Below are positions 44,729-56,826 of a stretch of DNA of 64,000 nt, piece after piece. The first letter of the stretch is position 1. Every line of letters begins with the position of its first letter. Location: NCBI GenBank assembly GCA_946122785.1, contig CAMGYJ010000006.1, positions 32,005,168 to 32,069,167 on the forward strand. Reading direction: 5' to 3'. The notes below the pieces were generated by a model. That model had not been told where the DNA came from. It did no database searches and was given only the letters and a program-made list of their open reading frames with translations. Source of the stretch: Linum tenue. Taxonomy: Eukaryota > Streptophyta > Magnoliopsida > Malpighiales > Linaceae. A program made the translations under genes and the position numbers.

Positions 44729-46071
44729 ATGACCTGGAGCAATCTGGCACCCTTGGAACCGCTAGAAAACAACGTCTACTGGACTCTTCGACTACTTGCT
44801 CGTGAGAGGGAGCTAAGGATAGCCAGGGAAAGACTTGGGAATCGTTCTCAACCTAAAGTCGAAGAAGAAGATGAAGTGTTTGTGGTTGGAGATATGGCGA
44901 ATGAAGCCGCACAAGATGGTGATGAAGCACGACTATGGGATAATATATGACCCCACGTGTGAAGGACATCCAACTTAGCATATCCTACATCCTCCTGTGG
45001 TGCCCTACAACTTTGAGATCAAGACCGGTCTCATGAGATCAATGAATGGAATGCCTCAAGAATTACTTAGGTTGAGACTTTTCCCTTACTGTGTGTATCG
45101 GGTGGTGCCGGTTATCTAGGGTTTCCCGATGACCTGATACTCTATTTCAAGGGCGAATTGTTGCCTTGTGTCTATGTTGACTTGTTGGCTCTTTGGCCTG
45201 GATTGTCCTAGTAGGGACCTTTGTTTGCTCATTTTGCAGGGGAAGATTCAATTGCACAATAGTCGATCGGTGGCGGCTGTCTTGTCCACTAGGTGGCCTT
45301 TTGACTAGATTTGATGGAGCACTTGGAAATGACGCCCCTAATGTTGAAGGAACCCTTTGAACACTATAAATATTTAGTTTGATGGTGCGGTCAAGCATAG
45401 TCACGAAGGTAGTATTGGCTTTGTGGGATTCCAATCGCCAGGTAATATTTTCTTTGCTTTCGGGAAGTGTTATGAAGGATTGCAAGATCCATTTGTTATA
45501 TTGGAGGCCATACAGTGGTGCCTGACACATTCCTTTGTCTCTGTCAAATTTCATGGGGATTCACAATAATTGATACGGCGGGATGGTGGGAGGCGACTTG
45601 GCGCATGATCGGGGTGGAGCTCTATTTGAGGATACTCGGAGCTTAGTATCTCACTTCAATCGAATTTCTTACTGCTTTGTTTCTCGTCGACTAAATAGGG
45701 TTGCCCATCATGTGGCACAAAATGCCCTCTCATCGGGAGTTCGACTATTGGTCGACTCCCGCGTTTTTCTTTCTTCCTCCTTGTGACTATCTTTTCAACA
45801 CTGACTTTGCGGAAAAAAAAGTGGCAATGCATAAAGTTGGTTTAACAACCGACCTCCTACATCAATTGTCTCTTGGGACGACTTTGTGACAAATTTCATG
45901 GCAAGATACTCCTCGCCTTCGAGGGATTTTAGAAGAAAGATCACTCACTTTGCTCAAGAGGAGGATGAAACCTTAAGGGATGCTTGGGAGCGCTATACCA
46001 AGCTCTTCCTTCGATGCCCTCACCATGTTTTCGATGAAGACTTGAAGATTGGTACATTCTATAAAGATTAG
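44729..46071 (+). pseudogene. Athila-type gag, split by a LINE fragment
   Basis: The N-terminal frame 44729-44950 (MTWSNLAPLEPLENNVYWTL..., arginine/glutamate-rich) matches the opening of Athila gag. FEIKTGLMRSMNGM and LLRLRLFPY follow at about 45010-45090. After the LINE insert the capsid continues at 45886-46071: SWDDFVTNFMARY, RKITHFAQEEDETLRDAWERY, LRCPHHVFDEDLKIGTFY. Frameshifts, a deletion and the insertion disable it. Confidence 0.7.
45170..45817 (+). pseudogene. LINE RNase H-like (RVT_3) fragment inserted in gag
   Basis: Plus strand: FDGAVKHSHEGSIGFVGF, LQDPFVILEAIQW, VKFHGDSQ, then in another frame (45583-45786) HDRGGALFEDTRSLVSHF, NRVAHHVAQNALSS. This is the same fold as 28951-29520. 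An A8 run at about 45811-45818 may be the tail. A target duplication was not identified. The left edge is approximate. Confidence 0.65.
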
Positions 46072-46384
46072 GTATATTATTAATTCGAAAAGTTAATGGA
46101 TCAGTATTGTAATTGTCCATAGAGGACGTGGTCAACTGTGTTGACTGGAAACTTACTAATTCGGTACGTGGTACTTTGAAAACTAACATAATTTTTATTT
46201 TGGTCGTAACTTGATTAATTGGTGTCCAAACGAGGAACTATCTATGCCTATGGAATCATAGAAGCAAGTGGAAAATTATAAGAGCAAGTTTTGGAAATTA
46301 CAGAGGCAAACCAGAGCCAGTTTTGATGGAAATAAGGTGAGTGGTTTAAGTGGGTAAATTCTACTCCTTACATGTTTTAAGTTA

Positions 46385-47661
46385 GGGTTAATATTTTTGT
46401 ATGGCCTGAACTTTGACCAAAATAAACATCCTGGCCAATTTTTTCGATCTATAACATCCTGGCCCGAACTATACATCAAAATAACTAAATTGGCCAAACC
46501 CGACGTTTGACCGTTAACTTGGACGGTCAAACGCGTTGACTAATGGTCAAACACGTTGACTAACGGTCAACGCGCCATGTCACTACACAGTCATCATAAA
46601 TATCATTAAAATATTCACAATTTTCACCAATTACACATTTACAAATTTTTTCTAAAATCAAAAGAGGAAAATATTTCTTTTTAATCCTCTCACCCCCAAG
46701 CACTAGCGATTTGCCTCCCCGCTGGATCCACCATCGCCAAAATACCCCGTCGGCTTCGTCGGTGCTCTTCGGCATCGCCTCCATCGTCGCCTACACAATG
46801 CTAGTCCGGTACGTAGCCTACAGTCTCATCCCTCACGAGGTGCTTCTTCCAGTTATCTCCTTCGCCTCCCGCTTCCTCTCCATTCCCTTCTCCAAAATCC
46901 TAACCCTCGTCATCGAACAAAATGCCAGGCTTGTCCGCGACGAGCTCTACGAATCAGACAAGATCTACCCCCGAACCAAAATCAGCCGCGCCGTCCGTCG
47001 CCTCAAGATTCGAAAAATCCACAAGCAGAAAATGGTCCGCGAACAGCCGAGCTCGAAAGATTGGTCGGCGATTCCTTTTTGGATCTTGTGTCATGTCCTT
47101 CGATGGAGTTTACGGGGCGGAGGGAGACCGCAAGCATGGTCGACGAGGCGAAAAAAACCGCCAGTGGTAGATCCGCCTCTGTTGCAGACCAGGAGAGAAG
47201 AAGATAGGGATTTCAAGATTGGATGGTTATGTTTAATGTTTGCTTTAATTAATAGCAGAGTTTGATTGGTCTGGAGTTGATTTGGGGTTGGGTGGCGGAT
47301 GAGAGAGCTCAGAGCTCTCTTTCGAAGAAGAGGTTGGGGTTGGGGGTGTAGACGGAGGGGAGCCGCTGGCGCTGGTGGGGAGTTGTATTTAATTTTTTTT
47401 GTTTCAATTTAATTGTAATAATTCAAAATTAGAAAATATGTGTAAATTATGAATATTTAATGATTTTTAGGATGACCGGGCGGTGACGTGGCATGTTGAC
47501 CGTTAGTCAACGCGTTTGACCGTTTAAGTTGACGGTCAAAATTCGAATCTGGCCAAATTGTTTATTTTGGTGTATAGTTCGGGCCAGGATGTTATAGATC
47601 GAAAAAATTGGCCAGGATGTTTATTTTGGTTAAAGTTCAGGCCATACAAAAATATTAACCC
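46385..47661. mobile_element. Pack-MULE carrying an AAA-ATPase gene fragment
   Basis: TTTAAGTTA is perfectly repeated at 46376-46384 and 47662-47670. Terminal inverted repeats start GGGTTAATATTTTTGTATGG at both ends (the right one read in reverse) and extend about 180 bp, including GACCGTTAAC/GGTCAAACGCGTTGAC. Between them lies protein-like DNA (46711-47265 +). The element has no transposase. Confidence 0.92.
46711..47265 (+). pseudogene. Captured fragment of a plant AAA-ATPase (BCS1/AATP1-like) N-terminus
   Basis: The frame reads SASSVLFGIASIVAYTMLVR (hydrophobic, membrane-anchor-like), YSLIPHEV, LTLVIEQNARLVRDELYESD and KIYPRTKISRAVRRLKIRK.HKQK. This is the layout of the N-terminal domain of plant membrane-bound AAA ATPases: an ML.R anchor, a LIP motif, a TLVI.E strand, then ..IYL.TKISP...RLK. 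After that point homology continues in another frame (SFDGVY, 46922-47170), so the copy is frameshifted. The ATPase core (Walker A/B) is absent. Confidence 0.62.
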
Positions 47662-47804
47662 TTTAAGTTATGATGACTTTTTATGTATACTATTTCCACT
47701 ACTATGTTTCCGCTGAAGTTTAAGTTTTAAATACTATTGATTGTCTAGGGAATTTTGGTAAAATTAGTACTCGACCGAGCTAGGGTGTTACATTTTGGTA
47801 TCAG

Positions 47805-49480
47805 AGCCGGTATTCCTCTATTTTAAAGAAAAGGAAAAACGGGTTTTAAGTTAAAGGTTTGGCCAAACGAATACTCGAATATCAGTCTCAGTTTTAAAGG
47901 CTTTTGTTTTAAAGGAAAGGAAAACGTGTTCTAAGTTAAAGGTTTGGCCAAGATCTTCTTTTAAGAGCTTATGGAATCTCCAGTCTAATCTAATCGTATT
48001 AAGGTATATAACTCCAACATATATGAATCTTCGAGGAAAGAGCTACTAAACTAGTCACCAAGAGCGACGATAAGGGGAGTATTACATGGTCCTTGACCAT
48101 GAGAAGTGGTAAGGAGGCAACGAGTGAAGAAACAAAAAGGTACCACGAGAAGCCACTCACATGGTTTTAGTAGTCAACACGGTTATGAAGCAACGACAAG
48201 GAGCAGTGGAAAATTTAGACTTTAAGCAGCGCTAGGGTCGTACAAATGAAGCAAAGGAGGAATAAGTAGGTTATATGGAGTCTGAAAGGACGTCAAGGAG
48301 TCAGTAGGTCAAGGATAAGGAGGAAGCATGGTCGTGTACATATGTCTACAAAGAAACCACTTATAGGAAAACTATGTCACTTAAGAAGAGAGTCCATGAA
48401 CCCGGCAAACAAGGTTGATATCAAGCCTTTAAAAGGAACAAGACAAGCATCGAGATAAATGAGATAGAGGATGAGGTTCAATCAAGCATACTATATAACT
48501 AATATGTGCATGCTAAAGGACAAAATATATGAGAGGGACTAACAGAACTACAGTGAATGGTGGTACGAATGGAGAACCACTTCTAAGCCATGCATGAGCT
48601 AGATACCAAGTCAACACCAAGCCAGTAAGAGGAAGGGTTGGGGTATGAGAAGGTATTTGAGAGACCCTACAAATTTCCATGTATACGAAAAGTCAGGAAG
48701 CCTAGGGACACAAGGAAAATCATTGTATCGTTGAAAGGGGGATGCAAGAGCTCTTGTTAGAGAAGCTAGGAGCTCAACATTAGTTGACATGTCGTATGGT
48801 TATCTTATCCTAAATGGAGGGAGCACCTAGACACCTATGGTACATGATGGGTGACAGAAGGAGGAACCTATGTAGCAAGTTGCAACGATGTGGGCTAAGA
48901 GCTAGAATCTTGGAACTTGCTATAAGAATTAGTCATTAAACCAAGTGAGTTTAGACAAGCAAGTAGAATGTTCAATGGAAGTTCTAATAAAGGTTAAAGA
49001 ATTCGAGGAAAAGTTTCAATGCTCGTGATAAGGAGCACTTACATAACATACTAGGAGAGATCAAGAAGGCCAGAGGAAGTTCAACGAGATTCATGGAGTC
49101 CGTTGGTCAAGTCTAAGGTGAGATTTACGGGCTCCTTTGTTCAAATGTATCTCGAAATTATTTAGTGATTGATAAGCAATCTAAAAGTAGTGTTCGACTT
49201 TAGGAAGCCATCTATAAGGCCATAACTGTGAAGTGGCATTAGTGATGTCATAGAGTGTATGAAGTCAAGGAAGGATATGAAAGTTCCTGATGAAGGAGTG
49301 AGAATATGGCTAAGTGACTCGAGTTAAAGGATTGTTTATAGAGAAAGCTAACGATTTCTCGAGTAGAATTTCTTAGACGGGAAATAGATGGCGAGAGCTT
49401 GAAGTCTACAAATGTCATAGTAGATAGCAAGACAACTCCAAATTCAAGCAGCAATGATTCACTACCGCTATAACAATATG
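47805..49480. other. Unassigned interior of a gypsy-type element
   Basis: Follows a primer-binding site, so it should be retroelement interior. No gag, protease or RT motif was recognised on either strand; it is either non-coding or too decayed. Confidence 0.35.
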
Positions 49481-50050
49481 CCAACTAGAGGCCAAGTGCA
49501 ACCTATAACCAAGTGTAGGATAAGATAAGTATTTCAATATCAACCCAGATGGACTATATACCCTTACTTCAACCGCCTACACGTTATCTAACGATCGAAT
49601 TGTGGTTTGAGCTAAGGAAACTAAACAAACAAGCGAAGTAAACGTTGGTGAATTCAAATGAGAAAGAAGGACTCGAACGATATTCCCCCTAGTTCAAGTT
49701 GAGATGCACTGTGACACTCTTATAGGATAGGTAAGTGTTTATATACCATTAGAAGGGCTAAAGTAGCTAGGATCCCCTATTTGAGTGCATCCAGCCCGCC
49801 CAATCGAGCCAATCGGAGGGAAGGGACGTACCTCATACCCGCAATAGACGATTAAGGCATTCGATTCAACTCGCTTGAGTTTATCCTAGATGTCGCAACC
49901 GCCCCACGAATCAGAGGATCTATCGCAAAATGCTCGAAGTCGCCATTGATATTACTTGGAGTGAATTGAACACTCTTAAATTGGTTTTAACTTTTGGAGT
50001 AAAGAACCAATGACTTAGTATGCGAATTAGAATTCTTGGTTTGGGAATAC
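49480..50050 (-). repeat. Tat-like LTR fragment
   Basis: The arrangement CTAGAGGCCAAGTGCAACC..., TATCTAACGATCG..., GATATTCCCCCTAGTTC parallels the left parts of the minus-strand LTRs at 9133 and 59502 (each has a GTTATCTAGC.. block followed by a TCCCCCTAGCT block). No primer site or second LTR was found. Confidence 0.4.
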
Positions 50051-50544
50051 GATTACGTGTGGGGAAGTGTACTCACAAGTCACACCCCGCAACGCCCAAA
50101 GATTGGTACTACCTAAATCGATAAGTTTGAAAAGGTTGGGTGTTTAAATTGTTTAGGACGTATTTTAAAGTCCTACTGGACTACTAAAGTGGAATATTTC
50201 CACATCATTTTAGCATACAACGAGATTTTACATCTATTGATGCTCATCTCGAAAAATGAATTTTTTTAGTTAGTCGGAATTAATTGATTAATGTTTATGG
50301 AAAGATTCAACCATAAAAAGTCATCATGATCTATTAACCATGATTCCATTTTATTGAATCTTTAGAAAAAAAATGTATACAAATGGGTAATGACGTAGTG
50401 AAAAAGATATTTAGAAGATTTTGATGTATGAGAAACATTACTATCTAACTAGATCGAGATTTCTAATACCTTTAATGGATTACGTGTTAAGCTTGATCAA
50501 GAAATAAAAATAGACGAGGGGCCTAAAGATCAATGATTATGATG

Positions 50545-50700
50545 TAGAGCAGTGGTATGTTACCTTGACTAATGGGAAGGTGGGAGATCAAAGGTTGTGG
50601 GTTCGAAACAACAAAGGTTCCTTTTTGTCGATTGAAGGAGGAGGGGGCGGTGGCATGCATCGTAATTCTAATGAAAGAACGGGTAAATTAGTAATCTAGG
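50545..50700 (+). repeat. tRNA-related SINE candidate
   Basis: GTAGAGCAGTGGTATGTTAC followed about 35 bases later by GGTTGTGGGTTCGAAAC resembles the A and B boxes of RNA polymerase III promoters in plant tRNA-derived SINEs. Tail and target duplications were not identified. Confidence 0.4.
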
Positions 50701-50919
50701 TGCAGTCCAGAGGTATATAAGCGGGCCTAACTTAGAAAAACCCTAATCTAACATAGAAGCTGGCCGGACGGCTGCTCCCCTCTCTCTCTACCTAGCCCCC
50801 TCTCGTTTTCTCTACTCTCTCTCTCTCCTTCGTTTCTCCTTTGTTCTTCAGAGAAAAAAATATCACTCTCTGTAAACCACCGCCATTCCTCGCCCCTCTT
50901 TTTCTCTCGCCTTCTCTAT

Positions 50920-51381
50920 TGTGAAGGAAGATGAATAAGCAGTTGTATGATGGAGCATCATATTAAGCAGAGAGTACATAACAGGTTTGGGCTTCCTTTC
51001 ACCCAAACCAGAGGAAGAAGACGAAGCTAGCTGCTACGGTATCATGTTTCTAAGTGAGTTATGACACAATTGAATGTGACGTCGTTTGCCAAGTAACGTT
51101 GTGTTAGCAACGATTAAAGGATGAGCTTTACACTTGGCATCTTTCTATTGGTTTGTTTAATACTTAGTTAGTTACCATTAGCAGCACAGTAAATAGTTAG
51201 TCTTGTACGAATTTGATTACTCTGCAGTTTTACCCTTTTCACTTCGGTATATATATCAATGAAAGATCGAAAATGGAAGCCAATTCGGGAATTCCACAAA
51301 TACGATCGCTCTTCATCATTATCCTTTCTCTTCTATCTCATTCTGGAACCCTAAATCTGGTAAGGGTTTCTAGTTTTCTCA
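50920..51381 (+). repeat. 5' LTR of the copia element
   Basis: 462 bp. A TATA-like TATATATAT lies at 51248-51256, after CCCTTTTCACTTCGG. This is the reference copy for the 3' LTR, which carries an extra roughly 390 bp. Confidence 0.88.
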
Positions 51382-51431
51382 TGGTATTAGAGCCTGAACT
51401 CATTTCTTAAACGCATTCCCCTTCTGCTACA

Positions 51432-54400
51432 ATGGGGTATGACGAATCTCAAGCATCAGACTCAACCAAAAACACCTAAACCCATCCTAATCAATATGAA
51501 GACCCATACTCCAACCCACTTTACTTGGCGACCGGTGACAATTCCTTCTTCCCAATCATCGGATTCAAGCTCAACGACGACAATTACCTCTTATGGAGTG
51601 AATCCACCAAGAACAAGTGGGGTTTCATCAATGGAACAGTTCAGGTACCACCCACCACAGATCCTTTTTACAGTACTTGATATAGATGCAATGGAACTGT
51701 TCTGTGTTGGCTTAGAAATTCAGTCTCTGAAGATATAGTACCAAGCCTGAGAAACATCAGGTCTGCAGCTGAAGCTTGGGCGTATCTCATATCTAAGTTT
51801 AGTTAGGGAGATTCTATAAGAATTGCAAACCTGTAGGAGAAGGTTGATCTTACTAAGCAGGGTAATCAAACTGTTAGGCAGTATCACACTAACCTGAAGA
51901 TGTTGTGGGATGAGCAATCTAGTTATGAACCCATTCCATTTTGTGATTGTGTTGCTAAAACCTACGAAACTGTCATGATGTATCCAGATGCTCATGCTTG
52001 ACCCTCTCCCAGACATTGATACTATTTATAGAGCTGTGATACAGCTGGAAAGACAGATGAATACTGGCAAAAGAAGTCTACTCCCGATTCTATTGCGCTT
52101 GCTGCTGCAGCTGGAAACTCTAATCAGCAAAGGGAAGACAAAAGAGATTCTGGGAGAGAGGGAAAAAGGGCAGGAGCTATTCTGCAGATACTGCAAAAAG
52201 GATAACCACATGATTGAAGACTGTTGCAGGTTGAAGAACAAAAGGAAAATGGAAGGAGAAATATAAACTTTGCTGGTTTGATTGAAGTGAATGCTGGTGA
52301 TGGAAGCAATTCTAAAAGTCCAACAAGTCTTGTTTCTGAGAATAGAAGCAGCCAGGAAGGGCAATCAATCTGGTTTACTTTTGATGAGATTAGCAGGCTG
52401 CGCAATTTGCTACAACATCAGCCACATGCATCACAGTTTGCTCAATCCAATTCAGTCACTACTCGATCCAATACTCCTATTCCTTCTAGACACTCCATTT
52501 CAGGTAAATTTTGTCTCTCAACAGCTTTGAAAAAACACATATATGCAGTATGGGTACTTGACACAGGTGCTAGACCGATCATATTGTATGCAATGTGAAC
52601 TTAATGCTTAGATGCAAAGAAGTGTCTGACATGTATGTCACCCTACCTAATGGCCACAATGCTAGAGTTACACACATAGGAATAGCCAAGATCCCTTGTG
52701 GCATTCTTATTACTAATGTCCTGTTAGTGCCATCTTTTTCTTACAAGTAACAACCTTATCTCAGTTAGCCAATTAACCAAGAAAACCCCAGTCTCACTTT
52801 TATTTGAATCCAACTTTTGTTGTATCCAGGACATAATCTCACAACAGAAGATTGGTTCAATCCAAGTAGATAAAGGACTTTACATGCTGGGGAGAGAAGC
52901 TGGAGGGATCCAAAGAACCAAACACCAAGCCTGTGGAGTGAATACAAGTCAGGAGTCAGATTTGTGGCATTTAATACTAGGGCATTTGTCTCTCCCTAGA
53001 CTTCAAACTATTCAAAAACAAAATAGTTCAGTTACCTTACCTTCTTCTTCTGATTGTGAGATATGTCAATTGTCCAAACAAAAACGACTACCATTTTCTA
53101 AATGTACTTCAGTTTGTAAGGAACCATTTGACATGATTCATGTAGACATATGGGGGCCAGTTAATGTGGTTTCTCATGATGGCTATATAATATATATACT
53201 TTATGACTGTTGTTCTTAGTGAGCAGCAAATCTGTAGCAAGAGGATTTCTACAGTCTTTTTGTGCAAATTATTCGATAAAACTGTGAAAATTATTCGATC
53301 AGACCAGGGACAGGAATTTAATATGCCATATTTTTATCATCAACATGGCATAATCCACCAGCTGAGCTGTGTTAGAACAACACAATAAAATGGCAGGGTA
53401 GAGAGGAAACATCATGATTTTCTGAATGTTGCCAGGCCTCTCAAAATACAATCTGGAATGCCTGTTAGCTTTTGGAGTCACTTTGTATTGCATGCTGCAT
53501 ATCTTATCAACATGATTCCTACTCCAGTATTGTACAATAAGTCACCCTTTGAATGCTTGTATGGAATACCTCCAGCTTATAGCAATTTGAAGGTATTTGG
53601 GTGTATGGCCTATGCAACTGATTTAGATGAACATTTAGGGTAGCTAGATCCAAGAGTTAGAAGGGCTGTCTTCCTGGGATATCCTTATAACATTAAAGGA
53701 TATAGGTTGTATGACTTACAAACACTTCAGGTGTTTGACAGCAGAGATGTTGTCTTCAATGAAAGATGCTTCCCCTTCAAACTTTCCCAACAACCTTCAA
53801 ACCAAATTCCATCTCAACCTACTTCTTCTATTCCAATTCCCACTGATTTCTTTGAAGAACCAATCACTATCCCTATTCTGCCCACAGATTATAACATACA
53901 TGAGACTATGGATTCAGATTATGACCCATCTTCTACTTCAGACTCAGACACCTCTGATGACACACCTCTACCTCTTCCAACTTCATCTACTCCCCAATAT
54001 CCTAATCCATTTGATGTTCCCATAGCTCTCGGAAAGGCCACTAGGGAAACTAAAAGACTCAGTCACCTATCTGACTACCATGTTAGCCTACTCAGTCACT
54101 CTACCTCTAAGCATGATTCTACTCTCTTATACCCTCTTAGTCAAAGCATTAGCTATGATCATCTTCCCCATCACATAAACACTTCTCCCTTTCCATTACT
54201 GTGGTGCCTGAACCACAGTCATATAGCCAAGCCATTAAAGACCCTTGTTGGGAAAGAGCAATAATTGAAGAGCTGAGAGCTTTGATTGACAATCAGACCT
54301 GGATCATTGTTGATTTGCCATCTGGTCACACAGTAGTTGGTTGCAAATGGCTATTCAAAACCAAGTATCTATCAAATGGCACAATAGAGAGGTTTAAAGA

Positions 54401-56819
54401 ACGTTTAGTTGCTAATGGGTACACACAGATACCTGGCATTGATTTTGTGGATACTTACTCTCATGTGGCCAAAATGAATTCAGTAAAGTTACTTCTAGCT
54501 GTTGCAGTAATTAAGGGTGGCACTTGCATCAATTAGATGTAAGCAATGCATTCTTACATGGAGACCTCGAGGAAGATTTGTATATGGAGCTTCCTGAGGG
54601 TTTGAAGGATCAGCCTGGAATGAAGGGAAGGTTTTGAAATTGCAGAAATCACTTTATGGATTAAAACAAGCTAGTAGGCAATGGTACATCAAACTTAGTG
54701 TCTGCTTGCAGAACGTGGGATTTGAACAATCTTTTGATGATTATTCTGTGTTCAAACTTAATTCAAAGGGGTCAACAGTCATAGTTGTTATCTATATTGA
54801 TGACATTATTGTAGCTGGAGATGATCTCACTCTCATTCGGCAAACTAAACAACAATTACACCAAGCCTTCAAGGTCACTGACCTGGGAAATTTGAAGTAT
54901 TTCCATGGCATTGAAATTGCCAGATTTGTTGCTGACATTTCCCTCTGTCAATGAAAGTTTTGGCTTAAACTTCTCTCAGAATCAAAATTCCTTGAGTCCA
55001 AACCTGCTAAAACTCCCTTTGGGCATGAAGACAACTCTTTCACTTTCTGATGGTATCCCATTAGCAGATGGAACTGAATATCGCCATTTATTAGCATGGA
55101 TCAGGAAACTGTACCGGATGTCATACTAGATTCGTTACTGGTAGGGTATTTTGTGGTACGACCGTGATTCAACCATTTCGTACCGTAAAATACCATTTTT
55201 TAAATAATAAAATAATTTTTTTGTCAAAAACTGTACCGGCAAAAATAGGTTATCGTACCAACAAATACCGGAATAATATCGAAAAATACCGAATAGTAAC
55301 ACACCTCAAACAAAAAAATGAATTTTACCCTAATAAACGATTAATTCACGCAGAACCATAGTCTTGTGCTTCAGATTGCCTATAACTATTAAGTATATTG
55401 AGTTTAGTGGTCCGAAGCCTTGTGTCATTTTGGGCTTTCTTCCTCTTTAAGCCCACTAACTTGAGAACAAGAAGACAAGAGGGATATTTCACTTTAGGTT
55501 TAGGGTAATAATTCCTTCCTTCTTTCACTCGTATTCTTCCTCTCGTTTCATTTCCAACTTCACAAAAAGTCTAAATCTTACCTTTTCTGCACCAAAGTCA
55601 AAATCCCTAATCGGCCTCGGTGAATCGACGAATGACGATCTCGACTCGGCGGACGACGAATAGGCAGATAGCAGAGAAGAACACGGGTTGCGACGATGTC
55701 GTTCTCGAATCGGAAGGCCAGAGAGAGGATGAAGGACAAAGTCGACCTTGTCGTTCTCGGGCTTGGCTGGAAAAGAAGAACGACGAACAACGTGGCCTTC
55801 TCATTCTCAAGCTCGGCCAGGGAATGCAAATGAAGGCAACCTTCTCTTCTCTGATCGCATTGCCAGCTGCAGGGGAAACGAAGAGCAGCGCGAGATTGAA
55901 GAGTGGAGAGTGCCTCGCGATGCGCCTTTGCCCAACCCAAAAAGAATTTCTTCTTTGTATGAAACGGCAAACTTTTACCTTGGTTTGAAGGACCGCCGGT
56001 TGGATCAAAACTGTCCGCCATTTCGCGGTACGCCGGTTCAACTATGAATGCCGGCCGATACGATAATTTCGCTGCACAATCTGTACCGTATCGGATCTGG
56101 TCCGATTTTCAGTTTTATCGGTTCAACCGGCCAATACAATACAGTTTCCTAGTCCATGTTTATTAGGCCAACTTCAATACCTTACCACAACCAGACCAGA
56201 CATCTGCTTCCCAGTTCAACAGCTCTGCCAATTTCAGGGGGGCCCTACTAAAACTCATTTATCAACTCTTCATCGAGTTTTAAGATACTTGAAAGGTTTC
56301 CCTGCTCAAGGTCTTTGGTTTTCTTCCAATTCTTCTACTCTTATTCGAGGATATTGGGATTCAGATTGGGCAACATGCCCTGATACTTGGAGATCAATCA
56401 CAAGTTATTGCAACTTTCTTGGGGATTTCCTGGTGACTTAGAAAAGTAAGAAACAAACCACTGTCTCGCGGTCCTCCACTGAAGCAGAATACAGAGCCTT
56501 AGCTCAGCTTTCCTACGAAGTTCAATGGCTGAAGTCTCTGTTGCTTTTCTTTGGTCAAGAACACCCTGGTCCAATAATGGTTTTATGTGACAATTCATCG
56601 ACCATACATATAGCGGAGAACCCGATGTTTCACGAGCGCACGAAGCACATTGAAGTAGGCCATGTCACTCGTGAAAGATTAAAGTCATGTCTCCTCACTC
56701 TACATCATATTCGCACATAAGATCAGTTGGCAGACTTTTTCACTAAGGGTTTGTCAGCTGATCGTTTTGTGTCTTTACTCTGCAAGCTGGGAGTTCATGA
56801 CATGTACTCCACAGCTTGA
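51432..56819 (+). pseudogene. copia gag-pol, broken
   Basis: In order: gag with KLNDDNYLLWSE and zinc knuckle CRYCKKDNHMIEDC (about 52180-52225); protease VWVLDTGA (52550); integrase zinc motif LWHLILGHLS...CEICQLSKQK (52970-53090) and core DIWGPVN, IIRSDQGQEF, FWSHFVLHAAYLIN, FLGYP; RT W..A..EEL.AL..N.TW, CKWLFKTKY, LYGLKQASRQWY, VVIYIDDIIVAGDD (54790), LKYFHGIEIA. After the hAT insertion RNase H resumes with RYLKGFP, STEAEYRAL, LCDNSSTIHIAENP, HERTKHIE and ADFFTKGL. At least ten stops or frame changes separate these parts. The protease site DTGA and RT box YIDD are intact. Confidence 0.9.
55095..56158. mobile_element. hAT-type non-autonomous element inside copia RNase H
   Basis: TTTATTAG is perfectly repeated at 55087-55094 and 56159-56166. 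Ends are CATGGATCAGGAAACTGTAC and (reverse complement) CATGGACTAGGAAACTGTAT. It splits the copia frame within HLL|GQLQYLT. An internal minus-strand frame (55578-56041) and competing frames lie in a GC-richer core; I recognise no transposase or donor gene. Confidence 0.88.
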
Positions 56820-56826
56820 GGGGGCA

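Larger units (their letters stand above)
46080..47792 (+). repeat. gypsy LTR interrupted by a MULE
   Basis: Sequence from about 46080 to 46384 and 47662 to 47792 forms one LTR once the MULE is removed. It ends ...GGGTGTTACA and is followed by TGGTATCAGAGCC (47796), the tRNA-Met primer-binding sequence. The GGTGAGTGG...TACTCCTTACATG segment resembles LTRs of Tekay/Del-type elements. The left boundary is uncertain and no partner LTR is seen. Confidence 0.5.
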
